NCBI RefSeq assembly: GCF_014596575.1
Contig: NZ_NASZ01000002.1
Coordinates: 216,156-280,155 of the forward strand
DNA length: 64,000 nucleotides
DNA from: Flavobacterium pokkalii
GTDB taxonomy: Bacteria > Bacteroidota > Bacteroidia > Flavobacteriales > Flavobacteriaceae
Direction of reading: 5' to 3'
The notes under the pieces were generated by a model. The model was not told where the DNA came from and did no database searches. It saw nothing but the letters and a program-made list of their open reading frames with translations. Positions 46,301-54,088 of the stretch are shown here, piece after piece; position 1 is the stretch's first letter; every line of letters starts with the position of its first letter. The position numbers and the translations under genes are program-made.

Positions 46301-48267
46301 TAGAGCAAATTGTAGCTTACGCTCCGGTAATTACTGTTGGGGTTGATAAAGATTACCAAACCATTAATGCCGCTTTAAAAGCGATTTCCAGAATGGTGCG
46401 TACTTCATCACAAAGAGTTTCAGTAGTAATCGATCCGGGGAACTACGAGGAAATGATTGTGGTAAATAGTCCAAATGTAACTTTCAGAAATGCATCGAGT
46501 ACACCTAGTATCGCCTTAAAAAATAAAGGAGTGGATATTGATGCTAATGCGGTGCGTATTACATCTTACTATGGTTACGGATATAGCTATTACAGTCAGG
46601 GGAATGATAATAAATGGAATGCTGAGGTTTTGGCGGTAAACAAAGCGAACAATAGTTATACTTACGAAAATGTGAGTGGTACAACCAATGGTTCTTATTG
46701 GGATGCTACAGCGGTAATTGCTGCCAATGGTTTTGAGGCCGAGAATATTATTTTTGAAAATTCATTCAACCAATACATTTCTAAAAAAGAATCTCAGGAC
46801 AAAGTAGTAATGTGGGCCGTTGGAAACAAAGGTTTACGCCCGACAGATTACGGAAATACTGCGGTTCAAAACAGAAGTTTTGTAGAAAGAGCAGCAGCTA
46901 TCGCAATTCCAAACGGAGTTGATAAAACTATTTTAAAGAATTGTAGAGTAGTGGGACGTCAGGATTCTTTCTATGGAGGTCAGGGTTCAAGAGTTGCCAT
47001 TTACAAAGGAGTAATGATGGGGGCTGTTGATTATATTTTTGGAGGAATGACGGCGGTATTCTATAAAACAGATTTTGCAATGAATGTAAGTGATGTTGCC
47101 GGAGATGCTGCTTATTTAACAGCTCCGCAACAAAGCAGCGGAAGAGGTTATTTATTGTATGAATGTAAAGTGACGTCTGCTGAACCTGGAGTGGAAACAG
47201 CCTCGGCTTACAGAGCAAAACCGGGATATTTCGGTCGTCCTTGGGCGGCTAATACCAGTGAAGTAGTGGTTTATAAAGCAACTGTTGAAACTTCCAATTA
47301 CCCAGGTTCAGAAGGATTGTCGCTGATTTCTCCGGAAGCTTGGTCTAATTCTTTAAGTGGAACATCTGATAATATTTACGAATTCGGCACGATTGAAAAT
47401 TCTGGGGTGAATAATTCCGGAAATCGTGCAAGTTGGTCTAAAGTTTTGTCAACTCCGGTTTTAACTGATGGTACTGAAATTACACCATTCAATTTTACCA
47501 AAGGAACTGACGGTTGGGATCCATTCCCAATTTTGGAAACTATTACAACTTTGCCAAATAATAATTTTACGGTAAAAGTAAATAGTGCTACTTGTAACGG
47601 AATGCAAAATGGTTCGATTGTAGTTTCTTCTAAGGAGCAAACATTGAATTATAATGTGAGTATTAATTTGACGAATCTGACTTTGAACAGTACTGCAGGA
47701 TATACACAAGCTATTGAAAATCTAGCTGCCGGAGTGTATAATGTATGTTTTACAACGCCGGATATAGCAGGCTATTCACAATGTTTTGAAGTAAAAATCG
47801 AAGAGCCTGAGAAGATTGTAGTGAGTTCATTTGTTTCTAAAAATTCTAACACGGTTAGATTAGCTTTGAAAGGAGCTGCAACCTATAAAGTAGCTGTCAA
47901 TGGTGTAGAAGAAATCGTTTCGGCATCCGAGTATAGTGCTAAATTAACCTCCGGATTGAATACAATTGCTGTAAGTACTGATTTAGAGTGCCAGGGAACG
48001 TATAATGAAACTGTTTTTCTTTCAGAAGATATTCAGTATTTTCCAAATCCAACTAGCGGTCCGGTTGAAATATATTTGGCTGGTAATGATGCTCAGGTTA
48101 GGGTTCGCGTTTTTGACATGGCAGGAAATAGAATATTTGATATGGAAAAATCCATTGCTGCTGACAGAAATGTAGGCGTTGATTTATCGGCCTATGTTTC
48201 GGGAGTGTATCTGGTGGAATTAGAAGGGAAAACAATTAGTAAAACATTTAAAATTGTAAAAAAATGA
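40357..48267 (+). CDS. Secreted PL1 pectate lyase-CE8 pectinesterase fusion with T9SS sorting domain
   Basis: 2636 residues. Order: signal peptide (1-20), fibronectin-like domain (about 21-110), PL1 pectate lyase (about 115-535; catalytic-type RHPRVR at 335-340), Ig-like domain (555-645), a carbohydrate-binding-like module (652-768), four near-identical bacterial Ig-like repeats (772-850, 859-938, 1136-1215, 1222-1300), duplicated VWDFG modules (946-1128, 1438-1613), prealbumin-like domains (1614-1870), a further VWSFDD module (1871-1988), CE8 (1990-2370; Asp2203, Asp2225, Arg2294) and a type IX sorting domain (YFPNPTSG...VYLVEL...FKIVKK, 2560-2636). It should de-esterify and cleave homogalacturonan on the cell surface or outside. 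The next gene overlaps by 4 bases. Confidence 0.95.
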   Translation: MKRILLYLTMMFASLQMFSQSVTITESVGWLESAYVKWQTVSGAQSYNVYYSGNGLTNQKIDNQLIRSYGSYFRADVLGLAAGTYTITVKPVISGSETSGATTQSLTVLAHDRNGFAFQGGRIPGAYNMDGTPKANAVIVYVSENTKNTVSLNVTGATTNPCVGLQTILDGFKKGNDSRPLIVRLIGQVKDLSYMLAGDIVVENKSGANSITLEGVGDDAVADGWGIRIKNAANIEIRNIATINCNSDEGDNIGLQQDNECVWVHNCDFFYGNAGSDADQIKGDGALDSKRSNWVTFSYNHFWDSGKSNLLGLSEGVNPGYITYHHNWYDHSDSRHPRVRFYSAHIYNNYYDGVAKYGAGSTMGSSLFVEGNYYRNAKYPMLISLQGTDVWSSSKQANDPANMGTFSGENGGVIKAFNNTFDADLATNNMRFVAYGDTNPLYNISGKISSTIDFDAYVGATRSEQVPATVKSYAGANTYNNFDTDPSLYVNALVPDSPETAKTKVIQYAGRVGGGDFKWTFNNNSDDTSSAVITALKTAVTNYTSSLVAIQGETVVSSQTLVATTNNNSQTVTSGSAIASIVFTWGGDATDATVTGLPASGLSFVKDSNAKTITISGTPTANVTYSIATTGATGNPATATGTITVVQPGTTTGGEVHNFTVSGKTSSFYTITGTMNSTNGSQTYDGLTLTSRLKIESATSITYTTTGVSTLTLVFDSTFSGAIKLNGSSYTASAGIVIIPSLAAGSYSITKGDPTNLYYIKTAYDTPTLVNPSISNFSVANKTVGDAAFNLTAPTSNSDGVFSYTSSNTSVATISGSTVTIVGAGTTTITANQAATATYAAGSIATTLTVNSAAVSNPTPTFSNFSIPNKTVGDAAFTLTAPTSNSDGVFSYTSSDTNVATISGSTVTIVGAGTTIITANQEATATYGAGSIAVNFIVSSAATSSKMDVWDFGAEQLDTSLYNNMLDVTTINGWYPSTTVAGSISTSNTMPTAFTVGALSWVGNASDRLRTTNTSITRYDANIASVTNYTGRVYCNGTPTLSSGVPTNRFMRIVLDKDDEVTIITRTDADAVLSFVDENNPTLQTETLNVLAADLTTTAIFVAKNSSTFKIYSNGKTSFYRILRKSASTSTVSLTAPTLSNFSMANKKVGDAAFALTAPTSTSDGAFTYTSSNTSVATISGNTVTIVGAGTTTITANQEATSTYASGSIAATLTVTAPLTTPILSNFTISNKTVGDAAFTLTAPVSNSDGTFTYTSSNTAVATINGNTVTIVGEGSTTITANQAATVTYAAGSITADLTVVSAPVASSVIYDFRDGVIIAAGKSADNVVTLSGGNYKLHGATYGLNMKVDGQIDIAVTGSCTVRFLGSQYSSLQMEGTATSTGDLGTKATKVVVDRVDTFEFAYIGGPRTLRFKLVAPGTDLYLPLLEIIPNNVTIAKADVWDFGGVQLDEVLYNNKLDVNTINAWYSSTITAGSTGVVLPSSFTAGDLGWVGGTNDRLRTSNTAITRYDTNLGSGAAAGFTGRIYVNGTAQTGRYLSFNLKEDDELTVFANSDAAGKLNFVFVSDANVQSDLVETTTTTTEYKFVAKKTGSYKIFDPVNKPSYYRVLRKSATYVTVSGAIDITKAADIPDGYTVDFTNEVGKTWSATVSNGKYSVIVPADYTYTLSIGNANGYLITSGDTFAVTADATTNDIAVSKITLYTVTGNVAGLGTDITNLSLKYTPDPAANSAYVPASVVNTTTAQYSVKLEAGVAYTISGIGVNEYEILANTITANANATADVAFTLKPKYKVTITAPTLDATQLSKLGLKFSNSNETGVSYTFTDVNNINLRNGTYSVTALGLDEYPIELALTSNLVVSNAAVSKELTFKPVSVWSFDDKVISNGTTSYKGMLFTGSVVNEIAKGHLNAAAGSTISVPVSPNQKVIVTYYYAANFSVAGGNAVTTTSGSTSLLEKTEYVYTGTSAGNVVIAVNGTTYFTEISVEQIVAYAPVITVGVDKDYQTINAALKAISRMVRTSSQRVSVVIDPGNYEEMIVVNSPNVTFRNASSTPSIALKNKGVDIDANAVRITSYYGYGYSYYSQGNDNKWNAEVLAVNKANNSYTYENVSGTTNGSYWDATAVIAANGFEAENIIFENSFNQYISKKESQDKVVMWAVGNKGLRPTDYGNTAVQNRSFVERAAAIAIPNGVDKTILKNCRVVGRQDSFYGGQGSRVAIYKGVMMGAVDYIFGGMTAVFYKTDFAMNVSDVAGDAAYLTAPQQSSGRGYLLYECKVTSAEPGVETASAYRAKPGYFGRPWAANTSEVVVYKATVETSNYPGSEGLSLISPEAWSNSLSGTSDNIYEFGTIENSGVNNSGNRASWSKVLSTPVLTDGTEITPFNFTKGTDGWDPFPILETITTLPNNNFTVKVNSATCNGMQNGSIVVSSKEQTLNYNVSINLTNLTLNSTAGYTQAIENLAAGVYNVCFTTPDIAGYSQCFEVKIEEPEKIVVSSFVSKNSNTVRLALKGAATYKVAVNGVEEIVSASEYSAKLTSGLNTIAVSTDLECQGTYNETVFLSEDIQYFPNPTSGPVEIYLAGNDAQVRVRVFDMAGNRIFDMEKSIAADRNVGVDLSAYVSGVYLVELEGKTISKTFKIVKK
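42673..45195 (+). repeat. Internal repeats within the pectinase fusion gene
   Basis: Four copies of an approximately 80-codon Ig-like unit (NKTVGDAAF...TSSNTSVATISG...TTTITANQ) at 42673-42906, 42931-43170, 43762-44001 and 44020-44256. An approximately 180-codon module starting VWDFG is present twice (43192-43740, 44668-45195), each after a pair of Ig units or linker. The order Ig-Ig-module then Ig-Ig-(extra)-module suggests a block duplication. Confidence 0.85.
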
Positions 48268-48977
48268 GAAAATCATTAATTTATTTTGTGCTTTCATTGG
48301 CGATTCTGAATACTGCCTGCAGTAATGATAAAAATGATGATAATGAAAACAGCGCTCCTGTAGTGGGAGAGCTTTATCTGGCAAGCCCTTTGGATGCTTC
48401 CACCTGCGAAGGTGTCTCGACCTCATCTTCTAAATGTGAGGTGACTTTGAATTGGGAACCAATAAGCGAAAATGAAAGTTATGTGCTTACGGTAACCAAT
48501 TTGAATACAAACAAGGTGGTGCTTATTCAAAATGATATTAAAACAACGTCTTATAAAATTGTTTTAGAGAAAAAAGTACCTTTTTCCTGGAAAGTTTCTT
48601 CAAGAAATAAGGTGACCAAAAAGATAAACTATGAGAGTCCTGTTTGGCAGTTTTATGCTTCGGCAGGAGAAAGTGTTGCTAATTACGCGCCTTTTCCGGC
48701 TAGTTTAATTGCTCCAATTCAGGATAAAACAGTTACTGCTGTTGATGGTAAAATAGTTTTGAAATGGGCCGGAGCCGATACCGACGGAGACAGCCTGAAA
48801 TATACGGTGTACATTGATAAAGTGGACGGAATGCAAACTCCTGCTGCTGAATTGACCAATATTAGCGCAACACAGGCTAGTGTCAACGTAAGTGCCGGAG
48901 TCTATTATTGGAGGGTAAAATCTTCTGATGCAAATAGTAGCTCTTTTTCGCAAATTGTGAAGTTTACGGTAAACTAA
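48264..48977 (+). CDS. Fibronectin-like surface lipoprotein
   Basis: 237 residues. The start overlaps the previous stop (ATGA), so translation is coupled. The lipoprotein signal ends LNTACS (Cys19) followed by an acidic NDKNDDNEN stretch resembling the surface-export signal of Bacteroidota lipoproteins. Two fibronectin-type beta domains follow (about 45-130 and 140-237: VTLNWEPISENESYVLTVTN; IVLKWAGADTDGDSLKYTVYID). No catalytic motif is seen. It may bind pectin or hold the giant enzyme at the surface; this is inferred from coupling only. Confidence 0.8.
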   Translation: MRKSLIYFVLSLAILNTACSNDKNDDNENSAPVVGELYLASPLDASTCEGVSTSSSKCEVTLNWEPISENESYVLTVTNLNTNKVVLIQNDIKTTSYKIVLEKKVPFSWKVSSRNKVTKKINYESPVWQFYASAGESVANYAPFPASLIAPIQDKTVTAVDGKIVLKWAGADTDGDSLKYTVYIDKVDGMQTPAAELTNISATQASVNVSAGVYYWRVKSSDANSSSFSQIVKFTVN

Positions 48978-49010
48978 TTTAGTGTTTAAATAAAATTTTG
49001 AGTTGAAAAA

Positions 49011-49035
49011 GCCTGAAGAAATTCAGGCTTTTTTT
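49011..49035 (+). terminator. Rho-independent terminator
   Basis: GCCTGAA (49011-49017) pairs with TTCAGGC (49022-49028) around a GAAA tetraloop, followed by seven T residues. It ends the fusion enzyme-lipoprotein transcript. Confidence 0.95.
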
Positions 49036-49171
49036 GTTATAAAAGTGGTTGTTTTGTTTTCTAAGTTGTTGACTTTTTAGGATTTAAAAGATTTTATTAA
49101 TCAATAATAATGAAATAAATAATCTGATTTTTTTTGTTATTGGTAAAAAAAACTAAAAAAAGTAACAATGT

Positions 49172-49210
49172 TGTCACCCTAAAATCCTTTTTTCAGAACA
49201 TATAATTAAA
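49172..49210 (+). promoter_or_regulatory. Candidate ECF sigma promoter before fecR
   Basis: TGTCACCCT (49172-49180), AAAT, six T residues and ACATATAATTAA, closely matching 40032-40069. It ends 13 bases before the fecR ATG, so the untranslated leader is very short. Autocontrol of the anti-sigma/SusC operon by the sigma factor at 39382 is inferred. Confidence 0.65.
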
Positions 49211-49223
49211 TATAACTACAAAT

Positions 49224-50363
49224 ATGAAATCGAGCGCTCATTTGATAAATATATTACAAGAAATTGTAAGCAACGGAAGTGTTGATCCTTCCAAGTTTAA
49301 ATTGCTGTCTCCGGAAGAGCAGGAATTGATTAAGGAATTGGAGGCAAATAACCGACTTCAGGAGGCTTTGGCTTTTGTGGAGTCTATTGATGAAGAACAA
49401 AATTGGGAAGAATTCAAAGAGCGAATCCATATTAAGAAGCAACCTATTGTGATTAATTGGAAAACACTGCTTCAATATGCCGCCGTTTTTGTGGCATTGT
49501 TGGGTATTGTTGCTGTTTTTCAATTTCAAAATAAAAAAGAAACTAAGGTTGAAATTCCAAGTGATGCTATTCAATTGGTTTTGGAAAACGGAGATATTGA
49601 GGTGTTGAGTCCTAATGGTGACAAGCAAATCATTAAGAAAAACGGGGAAGTCGTTGCTTCTCAAAAGGAAAATGAAATTAGCTATCGTTCGGATAAATCA
49701 ATGGATAAATTGGTGTACAATGAAATCAAAATTCCTTACGGTAAAACCTTTCATATCGCGCTTTCTGACGGAACTACGGTGTATATGAATGCCGGATCTT
49801 CGTTGAAATTTCCGGTGCAGTTTATCAAAGGGCACAATAGAGAAGTGACATTGGAAGGTGAAGCTTTTTTTGAAGTAACTAAAGACAAAAAACATCCGTT
49901 TGTTGTAAAAACCAGAGGAGTTGATGTTAGGGTTTTGGGGACCAAATTTAATGTGAGTTCCTATAAAGAAGATGCCGAAATCAATACTGTTTTGGTGGAA
50001 GGTTCTGTTAGTTTGTCAAATGGAGCTAATCCAAAGCAAAAAACACTTTTAGTTCCGGGTGAAAAAGGAAGCTGGAGTGCCGGAAAGCAGGCTATTGCGG
50101 TTGAAAAAGTAGATACCCGAATTTATACCGAATGGATGACAGGAGAAATTGTTTTCAGAAAAGCCACATTCAAAGAAATGGTTACAAAATTAGAGCGCAG
50201 CTACAATGTGTCTATTGAAAGTAATAATCAGGCTCTTTTGGATAAGAAATTCAATGCCAGCTTTAATAAGAATATCGAAAGCATTGATGAGGTTTTAGAT
50301 GCAATGAGTAAGATTCAGCAATTCTCTTATCAAAGAAAAGGCAATGAAATAAAAATAAACTAA
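49224..50363 (+). CDS. FecR-type anti-sigma factor
   Basis: 379 residues. Cytoplasmic N-domain (1-80), one membrane segment (82-101, LLQYAAVFVALLGIVAVFQF), FecR periplasmic domain (about 165-265: IPYGKTFHIALSDGTTVYMNAGSSLKFP, VTLEGEAFFEVTKD, VLGTKFNVSSY) and C-terminal DUF4974 (about 305-379). It holds the ECF sigma factor until the STN domain of the SusC receptor reports substrate. The susC gene follows after a 168-base leader; the sigma gene is not adjacent as is usual. Confidence 0.95.
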   Translation: MKSSAHLINILQEIVSNGSVDPSKFKLLSPEEQELIKELEANNRLQEALAFVESIDEEQNWEEFKERIHIKKQPIVINWKTLLQYAAVFVALLGIVAVFQFQNKKETKVEIPSDAIQLVLENGDIEVLSPNGDKQIIKKNGEVVASQKENEISYRSDKSMDKLVYNEIKIPYGKTFHIALSDGTTVYMNAGSSLKFPVQFIKGHNREVTLEGEAFFEVTKDKKHPFVVKTRGVDVRVLGTKFNVSSYKEDAEINTVLVEGSVSLSNGANPKQKTLLVPGEKGSWSAGKQAIAVEKVDTRIYTEWMTGEIVFRKATFKEMVTKLERSYNVSIESNNQALLDKKFNASFNKNIESIDEVLDAMSKIQQFSYQRKGNEIKIN

Positions 50364-50380
50364 ATAACCTTTTAACTAAC

Positions 50381-50531
50381 TAAAAATAAATAATTTATGA
50401 AATGAATATGTGATTTTTTTATTTAAAAGAAAGACATAAAAAAAATCGGAAAATAGTACCAGTATTTCCCGATTTAGTAATGTGTTTCAAACGACGTATC
50501 GAATCTAATCATTTAAAAACGAATCAAAAAT
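50381..50531 (+). promoter_or_regulatory. Conserved structured leader of susC-like gene
   Basis: Second copy of the element at 40215-40356. The hairpin is at 50443-50475 (AAATCGG/CCGATTT stem, loop GTACCAG at 50456-50462), followed by GTTTCAAACGACGTATCGAA and TAATCATTTAAAAA, 56 bases from hairpin to ATG (57 in the other copy). It lies inside the fecR-susC intergenic gap, so it may act on the mRNA or carry a separate promoter. Confidence 0.75.
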
Positions 50532-53500
50532 ATGAAAAAAAACACTAACGGCAGTGGACTCTGTCCGTATTTGCCTAAAATTAGCCTAAAAATGAAATTG
50601 ACCACCTTGTTATTGATTTTGTCTTTGGTTAGAATCCAAGCAAGTAGTTATTCTCAAAATACCAAACTTTCCTTAAATTTTAAGGAGGCAACAGTGGAAC
50701 AGGTTTTCAATAAAATCGAAGCGGTTTCTGAATACCGATTCCTTTTTGAAAGCAATCAAATTGATTTGAACAGAAAACTGAGTTTAAGTGTTGAGAAACA
50801 AAATATCGCGAATATTTTGAATTTAATGTTTAAAGGAACTAATGTTTCTTATAATGTTAATGACCGACAAATTATTTTGACAAAGTCCAAAGGAATTTCC
50901 AATACGGATACCGCCGTAGAGGTTAAAAAAGTAGCCGAACAGGGAATTCAGATTTCCGGTGTCGTTACTGATGCCAGTAATATGCCTGTACCCGGTGTAA
51001 ATATTATAGAAAAAGGAACTAAAAATGGAGTTCAGACTGATTTTGACGGGAAATTTTCTATAAAAGTAAGTAGTTCAAGTAGCGAATTAGTGTTTTCATT
51101 TATCGGTTATGAAACCATTACTAAGGTTGTTGGTAACAGTAAAACAATGAATGTTGTTTTAAAAGATGAGAGTGCCAAATTGAACGAAGTGGTTGTAATT
51201 GGTTACGGAACTACTAAAAAGAAAGATTTAACCGGATCGGTTGTTGCAATTACGGGAGAAGAGTTAAGAAAACAGCCTATTTCAAATGTGGCTGAAACTT
51301 TAACCGGACGTTTGGCCGGGGTACAGGTAGCTTCAGCGGAAGGTTCACCGGATGCGGATATTAAAATCCGTGTCAGAGGTGGTGGTTCTTTAACTCAGGA
51401 TGCTTCTCCGTTGATCATTGTAGATGGTTTTCCGGTAAATAGTATCAATGATATTTCACCTTCTGATATTGAGAATATTACCGTTTTAAAAGATGCCTCT
51501 TCAACTGCAATTTATGGTTCCCGTGGCGCTAACGGAGTTATTATTGTAACTACTAAATCAGGGAAAGACGGGAAAATATCAGCCAGCTTTAATACATTTT
51601 ACGGAATTAAAAATTTGGCCAAAACTATTGATGTTTTAAATCCGGAAGATTACGTAAAATGGCAGTATGAATATGCTTTGTTGGCTAAAAGTGATGTGAG
51701 CTCTTATGAAAAATATTTTGGTTCCTGGCAGGATTACGATCAGTATATTGGTTTAAAAGGAAACAATTGGCAAAAACAAATTTACGGTCGTACCGGGGAA
51801 GTACAGAGCCGTGATTTAGGAATTCGCGGAGGTTCGGATAAAGTTAATTTTAATTTCAATTATGCACATTATGATGAAAAAACCATCATGTTGGGCTCCA
51901 AATTTAAAAGAGATAATATCTCTTTAGCGATGAAAGCTAAAGCGACTGATAAAGTTGATATAAATCTTACTTTCCGTTATTCAGATACTCAAATTAATGG
52001 TGGTGGTACTAACGAGCAAAATGAAATCTCAGCTTCTGATGCCCGTTTACGTCATAGTGTGGGATATTCGCCAATTCCATTGCCGGGTTTAACTACGGAT
52101 AATACTGATGAAGCGCTTTCCAGTTATCTGGTAAATCCTTTTGTAGCGGTAGATGATAATCAGCGTTTACAATTGAGAAAGAATTTTAATATGTTGGGAA
52201 GTTTTGCCTGGAAAACATTTAAAAATTTTCAATTTAAATCGGATTTAGGATTGGATAACTATAATAATCTGGATTATCGTTTTTACGGTCGTTCGACTTA
52301 TTATGCTAATAACAGACCGTCAGCCGAAAATCAGGGACTACCTTCTTTGGTGATGAGTGATGAAAAAAGAGTACGTTTTAGAAATGCCAATACTTTAAAT
52401 TTTGATTTTAAAGACCTGATTGGCGAAAATCATAGATTAAAACTTCTTTTGGGAGAAGAAATGATTGTGTCTCATACCAATGAAGTGACTAGCGAAATTC
52501 AGGGTTTTCCAAAAACTTTTGATTTTGAAAGAGCTAAAAATTTAACTTCTCAGGGTACACCTTTAACAGTTGATAATTATTACAGTCCGGATGATAAACT
52601 GTTGTCTTTTTTCGGTCGTGTAAATTATGATATTCTGGATCGTTACTTGTTTACGGCTACTTACCGTATGGATGGCTCGAGTAAGTTTTTAGGAAATAAC
52701 CGTTGGGGATATTTCCCTTCGGCAGCGGTAGCCTGGAAAATTAATGAAGAAAACTTTTTAAAAGATGTTTCCTGGATTAATGCTTTGAAAGTAAGAGTGA
52801 GTTATGGTGAAGCGGGGAATAATAATATTCCATCCGGACAAACGATTCAAACGTTTCAGTCTAAAACTACTACTTATGTAAATGATGTGTCTAATTATTG
52901 GGCAGCTGCTAATACGATGGTAAATCCTGATTTAAAATGGGAGACTACGGTTACTCAAAACATAGGTCTTGATTTTGATTTGTTCAGAGGAAGAATCACA
53001 GGAGCTTTAGAGGTTTATAATAATAAAACGAAAGATTTGTTATTGGAGTTTCCTGTTCCAGGTTCTGGTTATGGATCTCAATTTAGAAATTTTGGTTCCA
53101 CACAAAATAGAGGAGTTGAGGCTTCTTTAAATTTAGTGGCTTTAGATCATAAAGATTATGGTTTGAATTTCTCTTTTAATATTGGAGTAAATAAAAACAA
53201 AGTAACTTCTTTGGGAACCCTGCCATATTATATTGCTAATACAGGTTGGGCATCGACTCAAATTGCCGATGATTTTATTGTAAATATTGGTCAGCCTTTA
53301 GGTTTGATGAATGGCTATGTTAGTGATGGAAGATATGAGATTTCAGATTTTAATTATGATGCGGCAACCGGAAAATATACTTTAAGAGAAGGAGTCGCTG
53401 ATGCAACTGCTATTGTAGGTGTTTTAAGACCGGGTATGATGAAATTGAAAAATATAGACGGTTCTACAGATAATAAAATAACGACTTCAGATAAAAAAAT

Positions 53501-54071
53501 AATCGGAAGAGCTTTGCCAAAACATACAGGTGGTATGACTATTAATGCGAATGCGTATGGATTTGATTTCTCAGCTGCTTTTAACTGGAGTTTTGGAAAT
53601 GATATCTACAATGCAAATAAAGTAGAGTTCAATACGTCTAATGATAATGGACAATACCGAAATCTATCTACAGTTATGGCTGATGGGAAAAGATGGACAA
53701 ACCTAGACCCGACTACGGGTGCTTTAGTAACCGATCCGGCAGAGTTGGAAGCTTTAAATGCCAATACAACGATGTGGTCACCTTACTCTAAGAATTTTGT
53801 TTTTAGTGACTGGGCGGTAGAAGACGGCTCTTTCTTAAGATTAAACAATCTTACCGTAGGTTATACAATTCCTGAAAAATTAATTGCTAAAACGGGAATT
53901 ACTAAATTAAGATTTTACGCAACGGGTACTAATGTTTTTGTTCTTACTAAATATTCTGGACCGGATCCTGAAGTTTCCACAAGAAGTAGAACGCCGCTTA
54001 CACCAGGAGTAGATTACTCTGCGTTTCCTCGAAGCAGACAATTAACTTTAGGATTAAACCTTAATTTTTAA
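50532..54071 (+). CDS. SusC-like TonB-dependent receptor with STN signalling domain
   Basis: 1179 residues. A long basic n-region precedes the signal peptide (MKLTTLLLILSLVRIQASSYSQ), as in other FecR-linked receptors. Then STN domain (44-115), carboxypeptidase-like domain (about 137-215, ISGVVTDASNMPVPGVNI), plug (about 225-345, IGYGTTKKKDLTGSV, LKDASSTAIYGSRGANGVIIVTT) and a beta-barrel to the C-terminal LNLNF. It imports pectic oligosaccharides across the outer membrane with SusD and signals through FecR. The substrate is inferred from the flanking pectate lyases. Confidence 0.97.
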   Translation: MKKNTNGSGLCPYLPKISLKMKLTTLLLILSLVRIQASSYSQNTKLSLNFKEATVEQVFNKIEAVSEYRFLFESNQIDLNRKLSLSVEKQNIANILNLMFKGTNVSYNVNDRQIILTKSKGISNTDTAVEVKKVAEQGIQISGVVTDASNMPVPGVNIIEKGTKNGVQTDFDGKFSIKVSSSSSELVFSFIGYETITKVVGNSKTMNVVLKDESAKLNEVVVIGYGTTKKKDLTGSVVAITGEELRKQPISNVAETLTGRLAGVQVASAEGSPDADIKIRVRGGGSLTQDASPLIIVDGFPVNSINDISPSDIENITVLKDASSTAIYGSRGANGVIIVTTKSGKDGKISASFNTFYGIKNLAKTIDVLNPEDYVKWQYEYALLAKSDVSSYEKYFGSWQDYDQYIGLKGNNWQKQIYGRTGEVQSRDLGIRGGSDKVNFNFNYAHYDEKTIMLGSKFKRDNISLAMKAKATDKVDINLTFRYSDTQINGGGTNEQNEISASDARLRHSVGYSPIPLPGLTTDNTDEALSSYLVNPFVAVDDNQRLQLRKNFNMLGSFAWKTFKNFQFKSDLGLDNYNNLDYRFYGRSTYYANNRPSAENQGLPSLVMSDEKRVRFRNANTLNFDFKDLIGENHRLKLLLGEEMIVSHTNEVTSEIQGFPKTFDFERAKNLTSQGTPLTVDNYYSPDDKLLSFFGRVNYDILDRYLFTATYRMDGSSKFLGNNRWGYFPSAAVAWKINEENFLKDVSWINALKVRVSYGEAGNNNIPSGQTIQTFQSKTTTYVNDVSNYWAAANTMVNPDLKWETTVTQNIGLDFDLFRGRITGALEVYNNKTKDLLLEFPVPGSGYGSQFRNFGSTQNRGVEASLNLVALDHKDYGLNFSFNIGVNKNKVTSLGTLPYYIANTGWASTQIADDFIVNIGQPLGLMNGYVSDGRYEISDFNYDAATGKYTLREGVADATAIVGVLRPGMMKLKNIDGSTDNKITTSDKKIIGRALPKHTGGMTINANAYGFDFSAAFNWSFGNDIYNANKVEFNTSNDNGQYRNLSTVMADGKRWTNLDPTTGALVTDPAELEALNANTTMWSPYSKNFVFSDWAVEDGSFLRLNNLTVGYTIPEKLIAKTGITKLRFYATGTNVFVLTKYSGPDPEVSTRSRTPLTPGVDYSAFPRSRQLTLGLNLNF

Positions 54072-54088
54072 TTAAAGAGAATTTCAAA

